Notes: generated from the sequence alone by a model not told the origin. Shown: positions 10,868-22,990, counted from the stretch's first letter. The stretch: 38,115 nt of DNA from Rhizophagus sp. LPA8_4_AMF (GCA_021464525.1 JADRCO010000310.1:1-38115); one strand, 5' to 3'. Made by a program: numbers and translations.

Positions 10868-11406
10868 CACCCCAATAATATTTCAATACATAAAGATATA
10901 ATGAAATTAGCAGATTTTGGACGTACATTTCTAAAAGGGTCAGATTGTTATAATGCTGAAGTATGGGGTGTAATACCTTATGTGGATCCTAAAATGTTTG
11001 ATAAAAAAACATGTAAGCTAAACGAGAAATGTGATATATTTTGTTTGAGTTTTATTCTAGGAGGGTAACCATCCACTCGTTTCCTTTTGATGATCTTGAA
11101 GATAAAATACCCAGAGAATGTATACTAAGCAAACACGAATGATATATTTTTTGTACTTCAGTTTATCAAATTATGTGCAAATTAATTTTGGAGAGAAGAT
11201 TCCTTTAGTACTATTAAAATATTTATTCTTGTCGTAATCTAATTTTTAACCTATTCAAATAGAATGTTTGAACCGAACGGCCAAAAATATTTGAAATGAA
11301 TGGAACGCTTAGAAGTATTGATTCTGAAAACAATAATATATCTACTTCTCCTGGAATGAAGAAAAGGAGACTAAACACTCCTATCAAACTGACTAATCTA
11401 GATTAG
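10868..11406 (+). pseudogene. Kinase C-lobe remnant of another subfamily
   Basis: From 10868 the frame reads HPNNISIHKDIMKLADFG, then GVIPYVDPK and LNEKCDIFCLSF, ending at TAA 11066. This is the DFG-to-alphaF part of a kinase of the type with KLADFGLSKR and FGVIPYVDPE. The HRD loop, N-lobe and signal are absent. A frame change after LGG lets the match run on for a few codons (HSFPFDD). After a CAAATAG acceptor-like site, 11278-11406 gives RPKIFEMN and a Ser/Asn-rich tail ending in TAG. The catalytic parts are missing and the frame is broken, so it cannot be active. The family differs from the arrays (PYVDPK rather than PYIAPE). Confidence 0.7.
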
Positions 11407-12639
11407 TTAACTATTTTATTTCATATACTCTTTTTTGATTTTTCGTTATTATCATAGTAACTGTTTTCCCATTTAAATAGAGTACCTATTTCTTTTTTTA
11501 TCTAAATTTTTTACGGTTTCCATATAATATAGACAGTAAAATAAAGTTAAAAAGTTGAATTACGTATTATACATGTTGCCAGTAACCATTTTTATGGCGT
11601 AAAAATAATCTCGGAAAGGTATTCTTACATTTGGGTTTCAAATTCATACAATGATAAGGCACAACATAATCAAACGTAGACGAATGCAAGCTTGCATAAA
11701 TTAATTGTACCCATTCGTGTATGACTAACCATTGCAAATGTCTGATAAATCTATTTTGCACATAGGACAGAGTTCATAATTCTAGATTTTCAAAGACTGA
11801 TCTACGTAAAAGAGAGATATTCAGTTTATAACTGACGCTAATTTCCATAGTGTGTGCTTTATAATTTATATTTGATTGTTGATTACAAAGATGATGTCAG
11901 ACAAATGAGTGCATGGGATTAGTTTCTTTGAAGCCTTTTCAATCACATAAGTGACTCATCGACGAGCTAACAGAGAATGATAATAAAATACAAAATAAAA
12001 GGCTGTGTCAAGAATTCATAAAGATTTGGTTTTATGAAAAATATAACAGATATATTACCTGACTGCTAAACCTTTTATTGTCAGTATTAAGAAGTGAGAG
12101 AACGAATAACGAAAAATATAGATGTATCTTTAGTTCTTTACATACATCGTAAAAAAATGGAAAAAACTCTGAGGTATCAGAATAACTTTTAGTGAGGACG
12201 TGAAACTTGAGAAAAGATGAGGATTGGACGAATATCTTGTTCTTTCTTGACTATTCAAATTGAGCAAATAACAGATGTCAAGATTTATGGTTTTCCATGA
12301 TCGTGACATTCATGTCACAGTCATGGGTTTGGCGTAGTTAGCACAGCTAGCAAATATTTTCTTCGGTCTGTGAAATACTATGTACTATAATAAAGAGTTT
12401 CAAAAATTACACTACTAAATTACTTTTCAAGATCTATTTTTTTCAATGATCTGCTACTAATTACAACTGCATCAGGTTTTTCTGTTTCTAAGTTAAGAAT
12501 GTTGTAGTATCAGGTGAAATAAGTAGCTTATTCAGAAACATTTTCATTTTTGTTATACAAAAGATCAAACTCATCTAGTATATTATATGTAATAGTTGTG
12601 ATCATGTTATAATTTCTTTTTCGTTGCCTTTCTTACGTA
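11407..12639. other. Intergenic, no gene seen
   Basis: No credible reading frame, RNA gene or bounded element was recognised. Confidence 0.4.
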
Positions 12640-13020
12640 CTAAAAGACATTTCTAAAAGGAATCAGTTTCTTATGTTGATCACGGAGTCGTCAGAATTTT
12701 TAATTCCTGCATAAAAAACTATACAAAAAGTTTAAAGATTTATCATTATTATTATATGATTTTCATAATCAATTTGTCCAAATAACAAGTTATCCTACGC
12801 AAATAGACTCACCTAATAATGATCATCCATAATTGTAAAATCAATCAACTATGGAAGAAGACTAAGAAAAAAAAGAAAGATATCAAAATGAGTAAATTTT
12901 GCCAAAACAGCCAGTAATATTTTGATAATACACATTTGTGTTGGTATATTAATGGTATTTTGTAAACAGGTCATATAATAGTATGTGAAAACGGTCTACT
13001 TATTTTTAATAGGTAGAACC
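12640..13020. repeat. Dispersed repeat R2, copy 2 (diverged)
   Basis: It shares GTTGATCACGGAG, GAAGACT, AAAATGAGTAAA and AATATTTTGATAAT with 8310-8655 in the same order. It lies about 1 kb upstream of the locus B start. Confidence 0.5.
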
Positions 13021-13615
13021 ATGTACTTATAGTCCATTACAATAAAATGATAAAATTCTTTATTTTGTAATAGTTTATTAATTTTATATTTATATTTCTT
13101 TTTAGAACTACTTCAATTCAATAAAGACGGAGTGGGTTTATGATAGAGTATTTTTAGAGATTTGCTTTTACCAATTTAGCTTTTCTTTCAACTCGTAAAA
13201 TAAATAATTTGAGTCAGATTATGTGCTCAACTTGTGTCTTGTCTTGTTATAAAGTTGTTAGTCGTATTTCATAATAATGTAATAATTTAATAATGTCTTA
13301 TTATTCCATTTTTTATAGTACTAGAATTTATCATAAGTTTTAAGTAACAAAATCCAGGTGACAACAATAAATCTCGTAGCAAAGTCGACTTGCCAATGTT
13401 GTGGACAAACCATGACTTGAATTCTTGTGTTACTTTATTGACCCTTTGTCCCATCGGTCCAAATTAGGAGATCATCGCTGGTACAGTTTTAAGGCATTAT
13501 TAGAATGGGCGATTTGGTACAACATCAATAAATGTGTAAACAGTGTGATCACCAAAATTGATCATGCAATTTATGCATTACACCAAATTCTATATTAGCT
13601 AAAAAAGGTTAGTGA

Positions 13616-13766
13616 GAAAAATCACCTGATTATCACAAAAGTATTGTTTATATATATGGCTTACGCTTAAATTTTTTGTTCTCCAGTAGAATATATTTCG
13701 CACAAATCTTATTTATTTTAATTATTTATTCTTAATTATTTATTCATCAACGTCATTGAATTGTAA
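13616..13766 (+). promoter_or_regulatory. Promoter region of locus B, conserved with gene D
   Basis: This stretch matches 29160-29339 upstream of gene D: AATCACCTGATT, CACA(A/T)AAGTATTGTTTATAT, GGC(C)TTACGCT, TTCTCC and GCACAAA(C/T)CTTAT occur in the same order. TTTATATATATGG (about 13648) is a good TATA box about 120 bp before the ATG. The similarity may be common descent by segmental duplication rather than selection. Confidence 0.6.
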
Positions 13767-14819
13767 ATGGATCAAAGAATGAGAAATGATAAATGTAGTG
13801 CTCCGCAAAATTTGGGTCTAACCCAGATAATTTAACCCGAGTGAATTTTAAATTGGGTTGGTATTAACAATTTTAATAACCCGTGACCTGCATAACCTGA
13901 CCCGTTGGGTCAGGTCATTCATTTCCTTGACTCGGGTTTTGACCCGAATTAGACCTGGATGATTAAAATCACTGATCACATATTGATTACATGTTAATAT
14001 TCTTAGCTATTTCACCAAGCCACCTTAAGAAATATTTGATTACCAGGTCTATTGATCTAACTGAACCAACAACTCCGCCATCTAGTCATCTTGGAAAAAG
14101 AAAAGCTTTACATAGTGATCTTTTTACTAAAAAGCCCTTTGTGTAAAGAGATATTCCACCAGAATATAAGGATGCAAAAACTCATCGTGAAGTCCAGTGT
14201 CTTAACTGTTCGTAAGTAAAAAATTTCAAAGAAACTATAATACAAGTATTGATTATATATTTATTGAAAAAATTATATTTGAAAAAAAATATTTTTGATA
14301 TATTACTAAGCATAAGTATATTATCCAATGAAATTACTAAAATTTTGGGTCTAACCCGGGTTATTCGAATTAAATATACTCGGGTCAGGTCAAGATCGGA
14401 TCATTTCTATTTTTGCCAGGTCAAGTCAGATATATTCTCCAAACCTGACCGAATCTGACCCAGTAGGAGCACTAGATAAATGTGAAGGATGCGGTAATGA
14501 TTTTTGTTATGCAAAACATTTTCAACAAAATTTTAAAAGTTGGACTAGCGGTAATGATGATATTGATAAATTTATCAAAGATATTCAATTATCAATACAT
14601 AATAATATAAATAACACATTTGAATGGATACCTTATGATAGATTATATAATATTAAATATAATGAAAAAATTGGAGTATTTGAAGCAAATTGGATTGATG
14701 GATATATTATTTATTGGAATGATTTAAATCAAGATTGGAAAAGATATGGTGAAGAAATATTTATTACTCTTAAATATTTAAGTAATCCAAAAAATGTTAC
14801 ATTGGATTTTATGAATGAG
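13767..14819 (+). repeat. Module B1 exon, split by a transposon
   Basis: MDQRMRNDKC runs into the insertion, and the frame resumes at 14481 as CEGCGNDFCYAKHF and WTSGNDDIDKFIK. Loop EKIGVFEANW is collapsed; beta3 Lys kept (ITLKYL); ends MNE. It closely matches module D1 (NDKCEGCGND). Confidence 0.75.
13796..14474. mobile_element. Non-autonomous hAT-like element, 679 bp
   Basis: Perfect 9-bp terminal inverted repeats TAGTGCTCC / GGAGCACTA are flanked by a perfect 8-bp target duplication GATAAATG (13788-13795 and 14475-14482). The 8-bp duplication and the TAGTG end fit the hAT consensus (YARNG). Subterminal repeats of GGGTCTAACCC and CAGGTCA type occur at both ends. There is no transposase frame. 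The target is the first coding exon of locus B. Confidence 0.9.
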
Positions 14820-14885
14820 GTATATTATTTAATGAAATTTTGAAATTTTATTTTTTGTTGAATTTACTAACATGGACTCTTGTAG

Positions 14886-15305
14886 ATTAAAACAGATTAT
14901 AAATTTTATGGAATAACTCAAGATCCACAAACAAAAAATTGCATGATGGTTTTAAGTGAAATTTGTAATAAATGTAATTTTTCATGTGATGCAATATACT
15001 TTCAACAAAATTTTGGAAGTTGGACTAGTGGTAATGATGATATCGATAAATTTATCAAAGATATTCAATTATCAGTTCATAAAAATGATAGAATGAAAGT
15101 ATTTGAATGGGTACCTTATTATAGATTTTGTAATGTTGTGTATATTGAAAAGTTTGGAATATATAGAGCGAATTGGTTTGATGGATATATTCGTGAATGG
15201 AGTAAATATAATCAAAATTGGAAAAGACTTAATCAATTTATGTTGGTTGATTTGATAAATATAAATAACCCAAAAAATATTACCTCGGATTTTAGCATGA
15301 ATGAG
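14886..15305 (+). repeat. Module B2 exon (140 codons)
   Basis: Cys motif CNKCNFSC, loop EKFGIYRANWFDG, beta3 Lys lost (LVDLININ), ends SMNE. It is the counterpart of A5. Confidence 0.75.
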
Positions 15306-15368
15306 GTATTATTTAATGCAATTTTAAAATTTTGATTTTTCTATTTTACTAATATATTATATGTATAG

Positions 15369-15773
15369 ATTAATAGACTTTATGGAATAACTCAAGATCT
15401 ACAATCAAAATATTACATGATGATTTTAGGTGATATATGCAAGAAATGTGAAACAAAATGCAATGCAATAATTAACTTTCAAAATAATTTTAGAAATTGG
15501 ACTAGTGGTAATGATTACATAGATAATTTTATTCAAAATACTCAGCTATCAGATCATAATAATACGAAAAAAGCATTAGAGTGGATACCTCATTGTAAAT
15601 TTTATAATGTTAAATATGTGAAAGAGGAAGAATATAGTGCAAATTGGAGAGATGGGAATATTGACATATGGAATAATAAAAATCAAAATTGGAAAAGATC
15701 TAATCAACATATGTTTGTAACTTTAAAAAGTTTAAAAGATCCAAAAAATGTTACACTAGAATTTACAAATAAG
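15369..15773 (+). repeat. Module B3 exon (135 codons)
   Basis: Starts INRLYGITQD, Cys motif CKKCETKC, loop KEEEYSANWRDG, beta3 Lys kept (VTLKSL), ends TNK. It is the counterpart of A6. Confidence 0.75.
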
Positions 15774-15851
15774 GTATAATAAAATTATTATTTGTTGAAA
15801 TTTTATAAAATTACAATTTTTACTAATATGTTATATGAATTATATTTATAG

Positions 15852-16262
15852 ATTACAGAATCCTATGGAATAACCCAAGATCCACAAACAAAAAATTATA
15901 TGATGGTTTTGAGTGACATTTGTAAAAAATGTAATTTTGTATGTAATGTAATACATTTTCAAAATAATTTTAGAAATTGGACTAGTGGTAATGATGATAT
16001 TGATAAATTCATCAAAAATGCTCAATTATCAGTTCATAATGATGATATAATGAAAGTATTTGAATGGATACCTTATGATAGATTTTATAATGTTAAGTAT
16101 ATCGAAAAAATTAGAATATATAGTGCGAATTGGATTGATGGATATATTAGTTATTGGGATAATGAAAATCAAAATTTGAATAGATCTAATCAGAATATGT
16201 TGGTAGATTTGATAAATATAAATGACCCAAAAAATATTACTTCAGAATTTAACATGAATGAG
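15852..16262 (+). repeat. Module B4 exon, chimeric (137 codons)
   Basis: The front half (CKKCNFVC, FQNNFRNWTSG) matches A7. The back half (FEWIPYDRFYNV, IYSANWIDGYISYWDN, LVDLININ, NMNE) matches A5. The switch falls near DDIDKFI. The glycine loop is absent (EKIRIYSANW) and the beta3 Lys is lost. Confidence 0.75.
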
Positions 16263-16327
16263 GTATTATTTTAATGAAATTTTAAAATATTGATTTTTGC
16301 TATTTTACTAATGTATTGTATGTATAG

Positions 16328-16687
16328 ATTAATAGACTTCATGGAATAACTCAAGATCCACAAACAAAATATTATATGATGGTTTTAGGTGATATATGCA
16401 AAAAATGTAATGAAATATGTAATGCAATACGTTTTCAAAAAATTTTTGGAAATTGGACCAGTGGTAATGAAGATATTAATAAATTCATTCAAAATACTCA
16501 GCTGTCAGCTCATAATAATACAAAGTCAGCATTAGAATGGATACCTTATGATAATTTTGTTAATATTGAATATATTGCGAAAGGTGGGTTTGGTAAAGTA
16601 TATAAGGCTAATTGGCAAAATAGGGAGATAGTAGCTCTGAAAAGTTTAAATAATTCAAAAAATGTTACATTAAAATTTATGAATGAG
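16328..16687 (+). repeat. Module B5 exon, intact N-lobe, chimeric (120 codons)
   Basis: The front is A6/B3-like (INRLHGITQDPQTKYY). The back is A7-like (AKGGFGKVYKANW, VALKSL, MNE). The usual IDGYI..NQNWKR segment is deleted, leaving ANWQNREIVALK, so beta2-beta3 is of ordinary kinase length. It is followed by the kinase exon at 16780. Confidence 0.8.
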
Positions 16688-17769
16688 GTATGCAATTTAA
16701 TTATTTTCTTTTTAGTTCAAATAACAAAATAAATTTTTAGTTTTACAAATATATTTTATTATACCTTATTTTTATGTAGATTACATTACATCACAGAGTA
16801 AGAATAGATAGCAATATCATTATTGGATTTTATGGAATAACTCAAGATCCAGAAACAAAAAACTATATGATTGTTTTAAATTATGCAAAAAATGGAAGTT
16901 TGCGAAATTATTTAGATGTAAACTTTAATAAATTAAGTTGGATGGATAAGATTAGTGATTTATATGATATTGCAAAGGGACTTAAATCCATTCATGATAA
17001 TAATCTGATCCATCGAGATTTACATATTGGTAATATACTTCATAATGGTTGTCTTTATATAACTGATATGGGATTATGTAAACCTGCGGATTACAATCCT
17101 TCAGAAAATACAGAAAATAATATATATGGCATTTTACCTTATATAGCTCCTGAAATTTTAAGAAGACAAAATGATTATACCAAAGCTTCTGATATTTATG
17201 GTTTTGGTATAATTATGTATGAAGTAATTTCTGGATTACCTCCATATTATGATATTTGTCATGATGAAATATTAGCAACAAAAATTTGTAATGGATTTAG
17301 GCCAACATTCAACTTTAAAGTACCACAATTAATTGTTGCATTTAATTAAAAGATGTTTAGATGCAAATCCATTAAATCGACCAACAATAAAAGGAATTGT
17401 TGAAATTTTAGGTAAATGGAAGGATGGGATATTTTTGAGCAACACAGTAATACAGAAACAAATAGAGGAAGTAAAAAAAATAAACAATAACTCACCAATT
17501 AATAGTGTACCTTTAACTAATTTATCATATAATACACATTCAGAAGCTATTTATATAAGTAGATTGCTTAATTTTAATAGTCTTCCTGAACCAAAAAATT
17601 CTTATGATTATTATGGACAAAATGATAACATAATAAGCATGGTATTAATTAATAATTCGTTTTACAAAAGATATTCAAAATTATAATATACTGTACTAAT
17701 AATATGATTTTAATTTATTAATTAGATTCTTTACAAATTGATGTTTCTCAGCTGAACATTAAGCAATGA

Positions 17770-20700
17770 TGGTAAATATTTATAATCTATATAATGATTT
17801 TATGTTTTCTATTCATAATTAATTCATTTTTTATTACACCTTCTTATATTATTTTTCAAAGATTCTCTTCGCCATTATAATTTCAACTCTTGTTTTAACA
17901 TTAGTTTGATTTAAACAAGGAGAGAGGTTCCATAAAAATTTTACATCCTACTATGGATTACTATATATTGATTATTTGCTTTCTTAAGCTTATTTTTTAT
18001 AAACAATGGAAGTAATTAAGAAAGTTGGATTGGAATAACATTTAATATTAGTTTTAAATTCACATTACTATTTATATGTATTATCAATTTTATATTTATT
18101 TAATTAAATAAATTTAACCATTAAATTTTTAAACTACTAAGCATGATGAAATAATAAATTCCTTATACAATATGTACATATTATCTAATACAAATGCAAA
18201 AAAAAGAAGATTCAAAAAGAAAAAAAAAATACTACATGATGAATAACTTAATTTTCTTCCAAATACAAGATAAAAATATAATATTTATAAAAATAATTTC
18301 ATTATTAATTATTATTAGTTAATTAAGTTAAAAAATGGGAAATTTAGTTGCCAAAAATACGTGATCGTCTGCGAAGATTGCTTGAAAAAATGTAAGAATA
18401 AATCACGTGAATTATATTTTATTGGTTAATATATCGTCAAGTCAAATAATTTTGGCCGAATATATAAATATTGGATCGATCTAATTCTGATAATTTATAT
18501 TTTTTAGGATAAAAGAAAATACTGTTTTTCACTAGTGAATCTCAAAGTTAACAAATTCTATATAGAAACTGTATCAGAAGATGAGGAAACTTTTTTTACT
18601 TAACTTTGTATTTTAAATTGATTTTGATTTTAAATTGATTTTTATTATTACTAGCAAGAGTTTCATTTTTTTAACTAGTTTAATGCCAAAAAAAATCACG
18701 GAATATGTCCTCTGAGGCCACCAAAATTACTAACCTATAATTTCGTTCTTTATATAAATCAATTAGTTCTATTGCTATAAAGGTGATTTTTCTTTATTTA
18801 TTGATCTTTAATCCAATCAGTTGGTGGTAATAATAAATTATTATTTTCATTATTTTAACTACATTCTATCTCATTCAAAAAATAATTTGCGGAAAAAAAA
18901 GCCGTCCATAGATACCGACCGTGCTATCTTCAGTGCTATCTTAGCCATTTTCGGGTTGTGAGGCAGGGTTCAGTAAGTGATCTATTTTTTCGGTGTTTAC
19001 TCATCACATATAATACTTATTGCGATCATGAAAAATGTTTTTTTAATACATAACAAACTGTTTAAGTGTCCGCATTAATTGAAAGGTACTCATTGTTAAC
19101 AATACAATGCTATTTTATATCGAAAAAATATTGCTTGTGATGGAATCACAGTAGTAGTATATGTAATATTAATTTCAGTTATTTCACGAGAACAATGATT
19201 TTAACTTTATTGATAGGATTACAAGCTTGATGATAATATTTTATAGTATTCTATTCCAAAAAATTATAGTTATTGCCGTCGAGAATATAAAAAAAAATTC
19301 TCCTTTACTAGCTGATATGTGTCACCCTTTATTCCATTATTTACGGATATACTCATCAAAACAATAAGGATAGCACGTTTGGATAAACGATATACCCTAT
19401 CGGAAATATTTTTATTTTTGTACAATCCGAAACAACGACTGAATAAATCAAAATAAAATAGAGAAAGTATATTAAAAAGATAGATGAATATCCTATAATA
19501 TTTCTCAATGATTTATCAATCCTGCAATTTCTATACAAAAGCTCTTTCATGCAAAATTCATAAAAGCGGTTTTAATTAAGTGTTGCTCTATTCAAATTTG
19601 GACCAAGAAGGAAAGATAAAGTCATGCCAAGTAAAAAAATGAGTTCACTTATAAAAATTGGCAGAATTTTATGACCAAGTTTATTAATTATTAACCTGAT
19701 TAGAAAGGATATAACGAGCCGGAGAACGTTGAAGACAAATATTCCACTGACTTTATTAGCAAAATAATCGAACCATATGATGAATAAATAAATATTCTAC
19801 ATGTAGTGAACACAAATTATAACATCGTCCATTACATCTAAAACCCAGAATCTCTTCGCTTCGACATTCTTATTCTCGATTTCTTTATTCTCACTCTCGG
19901 TTTCTTTATTCTCATTCCGTTTTTACTCTTCTCATTCTTGTTTTTGTTATTCCCATCTTCGGTTTTGTTGACAAGTCGTGTAGCTATAATGGTAACCACG
20001 ACTCCAGTGGCGAAATCTCCCCAGAAATTGTCAAATAGATCATTGTTTGTCATTGTAAATTATTTTTTGAGAAACAAAATGAAATTATTCTGCTTTTTAC
20101 TTGACACCGAGATGAGGATCATGAATATTTTTTGTGAAAATTATTCTTTCTTATAATCGACACCGAGATAAATTTAGATTAAAATATGTAGATATCGCAC
20201 AATAGTTATGTGGCGGACGACATTTGTGTATTCAACCGAATTTGTAAATTCTAAATAAACGAATTCGGTTTATGTGGTTTATTTAATAAATGAAAATATA
20301 CTTCAATTCTTCCAAGTGCATATTGCATTATGCATCAAACTAAAACCACTTGTTCGCCATATTCATTCATTAATATGAATTGAGGACGATGATTTTATGC
20401 TGAAATAAATTCAATAAAATAAATATGCATTTTGATGCGTAGCTGTAATTCAGCCGCGGCCTGAATTACGAAATATATTTTCACGTGATCGTAAATGATA
20501 TATTATTATTATTTTTTTTTAACATTTCACGAAAAATGATATTCTGGCTTCAAAAAAGAAATGATTGACATAACACATATTTTTTCCTCATGTATTACCG
20601 TTACTTTTTATGCGGCATTATGCGGTGATTACGCATTTTATAACCATATTCTTCGATTTCTGCAGTTTTATTCGATTTGTATAAATCATCGTCCCTGGTT

Positions 20701-22055
20701 ATACGAATAAGTCACTACGATATTACTTGGGGAAGACTTAAATGTTTAATTACAGAATTATGCGCAGCTGACGTATGTTTTTGTTGGTAAAGGCTATGTA
20801 TTTCTCATTCCTGACTTACTGCTGTAATAAAATTGGATAATTTAACATGGGACAGGGTCATGTACTCAAGTTTATGGTTTTACTAACAACGGGTTTATGC
20901 AGACTTGGACGATTCTTAACGACATACTAACTAAGTATTGGTTATAATTAATATTAATAAAGTCGAAGGGCATCATATCGGCGGATTTTGTTCATCTGTA
21001 ATATCACGTGCTAATGCTAAGCCACCCTAATTAAAAATTATTTAAACAATCCTCTACTATAGAAAAGTAAAAAATAAAGAGTATTAAAGAGGCCAATTTT
21101 AGCTTCTTTCAATGTTTATCTTCGAAAATATCTTTGTAAATAAGAAACTACAGAAGAAAAAAACAAAGTTAGAACAAGATTTTGTTAAGAAAAAAATAAC
21201 AAAAAAGAAAGAAATAGAAATAGAAAAACAAGCTTAAAAATAAAAAAAACTTTTTACTATAACTATACATACAACTTATAAAATGACCTACCGTAAGTTA
21301 GATGGGTTATTGACTATGTTAGATGGGTTAAAACGGGTTTTTATATTAAGTTTTTTTTGTCTTAACGTAAGGTAAAATCAAAAAAAAATTTTTTTATTGA
21401 TTTGCAGATTCACCTGTTATAAAATCCCGTGTATGCTGATCAATTTGACATTACACAAAAAATATTTTACTATGTAAAACCATCTATAATTGCGATGAAC
21501 CAAACCCGCCCATATGTTATTTTCGTAAGTTGATTTTATTCAACATGATGGTTTTTCGTTAATAATATTATTGACAAAAAAAGTTACATACTATTTTGGT
21601 AATAACTATTGTGTAATGCTTTGTTACCCTTCGATTAGATCCCTATAAAAAATTTTATCCGTTATTTCTGTAAAAACTCCGTAAAATGAGCCTTTCACAG
21701 ATCCATTCACGGAAAATGAAAATAATTCGATAAATTCCGTGATATACAGTAAGGTTATTAATTCCGGAAATATGAGCCATTTACGGAAAAAAGATGGAAT
21801 ATAAAGAACGGATCGATAGGGAAAATATCAGAATATTGCGTCATCGTGAAAATTTGGTGAACTCAAAGGGTGAAAGTGATACCTGCAAAGAACAAACAAT
21901 TAATAATACAAATGAAGATTACTCTAAATAAAATCACCGACAAAAAAATTCCAGTCTGGTCATAAAAAATGCGGCTTCATCCATATAGTATATCTATCTT
22001 TCGTTTATTAATTTATGATGAAAACAACTTATTGATAGTTGATTTTAATTGGCCG
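17770..22055. other. Intergenic, 3' flank of B and relic DNA, no firm gene
   Basis: The first ~150 bp resemble the gene A and D 3' flanks (TCGCCATTATAATTT). Beyond that there is no supported gene. At 19860-19925 there is an imperfect TTTCTTTATTCTC repeat, inside a 71-aa minus-strand frame (20053-19838) with a hydrophobic stretch and Arg/Lys-rich end. I judge that frame unlikely but not excluded. A GC-rich hairpin lies at 20445-20469. Confidence 0.4.
21645..21795. repeat. Dispersed repeat R3, copy 1
   Basis: It shares AAAAATTTTATCC, TTTCTGTAAAAACTCCGTAAAAT, CACAGAT and CATTTACGG with 28200-28320 in the same order. No termini were resolved. Confidence 0.45.
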
Positions 22056-22240
22056 CAATCTATACTTATTTCTGTAAGACTTTAAAAGGATGTATCAAAA
22101 ATAGAGGTTTGAAAATTTTTTTGTCTGAAATATTATTTATCTTATATTTACGTTAGATATCATTTCTACATTATTATAATTTTCCGAAGTTAGAGAATAA
22201 AATTTTACGTATATTTAACGTGTTTCATCTACGGATAACG
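22056..22240. repeat. Dispersed repeat R1, copy 2
   Basis: Counterpart of 6388-6575 in the same orientation, with small gaps. It ends near a TATATAATTTT stretch. Confidence 0.5.
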
Positions 22241-22844
22241 GATTTATATAATTTTCTTGAAACAACTTTGTATTCAAATACAACATACCATTAAAATTCC
22301 CAACTTATTCTTCGTTAATTCTAAAATTCAACGCATTATAATTAAGCAATATCAGTTACTCACAAAATTATTTTCATATATTGTCAGATTCAGACGTTAA
22401 AAATAATTTAATAAAATGTTTCACGTTAATTAAAATTTTAAAATTTGTAAATCAATTAATTTTACATTTTATTCTTGTTTAATATCAGATATATAATTCT
22501 ATGGACCATAATTTATAATTTTCCTTTTTTTAAAAAATGATAAATTTAAAAATGGAGGGAAGATAATTTTTTTTAAAAAAATAAATAAATTGAATTATAC
22601 TTAACATTTTTTTTTTTTCGAAAAAAAACGAAATTGAAATTCAAAATTATGTAATGATATTTATCTTTTCATATTAATAATTTTAATTTTTTTTACTATA
22701 TTTAATTTTTGATACGATGATAAATAACTTTTACTTATTTGTACAATAACTAAAAAAGTAAAATTATATTCTTATTATTACATTCTATTAAAAGGCTTCG
22801 AAGAAAAGAAGTTAATACAAATTACATCAGATGTAATAATCATT

Positions 22845-22990
22845 AATACAGGATTAAAAACAGGTTTTACCAATGGCTTTATAGGATAATCCGATGAACG
22901 TGATTTTTTTATGTTGATCACGGAGACATCGGAATTTTATATATCCGTATTGTCACCATTAAAAAATCGTCATATGATAAACTTTTAGCA
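22845..22990. repeat. Dispersed repeat R2, copy 3
   Basis: Counterpart of the first ~150 bp of 8310-8655: AATACAGGATTAAAAACAGG, AGGATAATCCGATG, and GTTGATCACGGAGACATCGG at about 22914. It lies about 1.06 kb upstream of the gene C start. Confidence 0.6.

Larger units (their letters stand above)
13767..17769 (+). pseudogene. Multi-module protein kinase locus B, interrupted and frameshifted
   Basis: Same plan as genes A and D. ATG 13767 is supported by matching promoter and leader to gene D. Exons: 13767-14819 (holding a hAT-like insertion 13796-14474), 14886-15305, 15369-15773, 15852-16262, 16328-16687, 16780-17641, and a tail 17726-17769. The kinase exon keeps HRDLHIGN, DMG, APE and DIYGFG. 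Three lesions are visible. The insertion brings in-frame stops into exon 1. An extra T at 17336-17337 (IVAFN* instead of IVHLIKRCL) shifts the frame inside the C-lobe. The codons before the tail donor are missing (AGCATG|GT), so the usual phase-1 junction is lost. With an otherwise well-kept frame, the decay looks recent. A sequencing error could explain the single-base shift but not the insertion. Confidence 0.75.

Noticed and set aside
14249-14458. 69-aa frame inside the hAT-like element
   Set aside because: No transposase motif, and the element is only 679 bp. The frame is chance.
19838-20053. 71-aa minus-strand frame with a hydrophobic stretch and Arg/Lys-rich end
   Set aside because: The basic part is a translation of an imperfect TTTCTTTATTCTC repeat, and there is no supporting motif or neighbour. 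It was not called as a gene.
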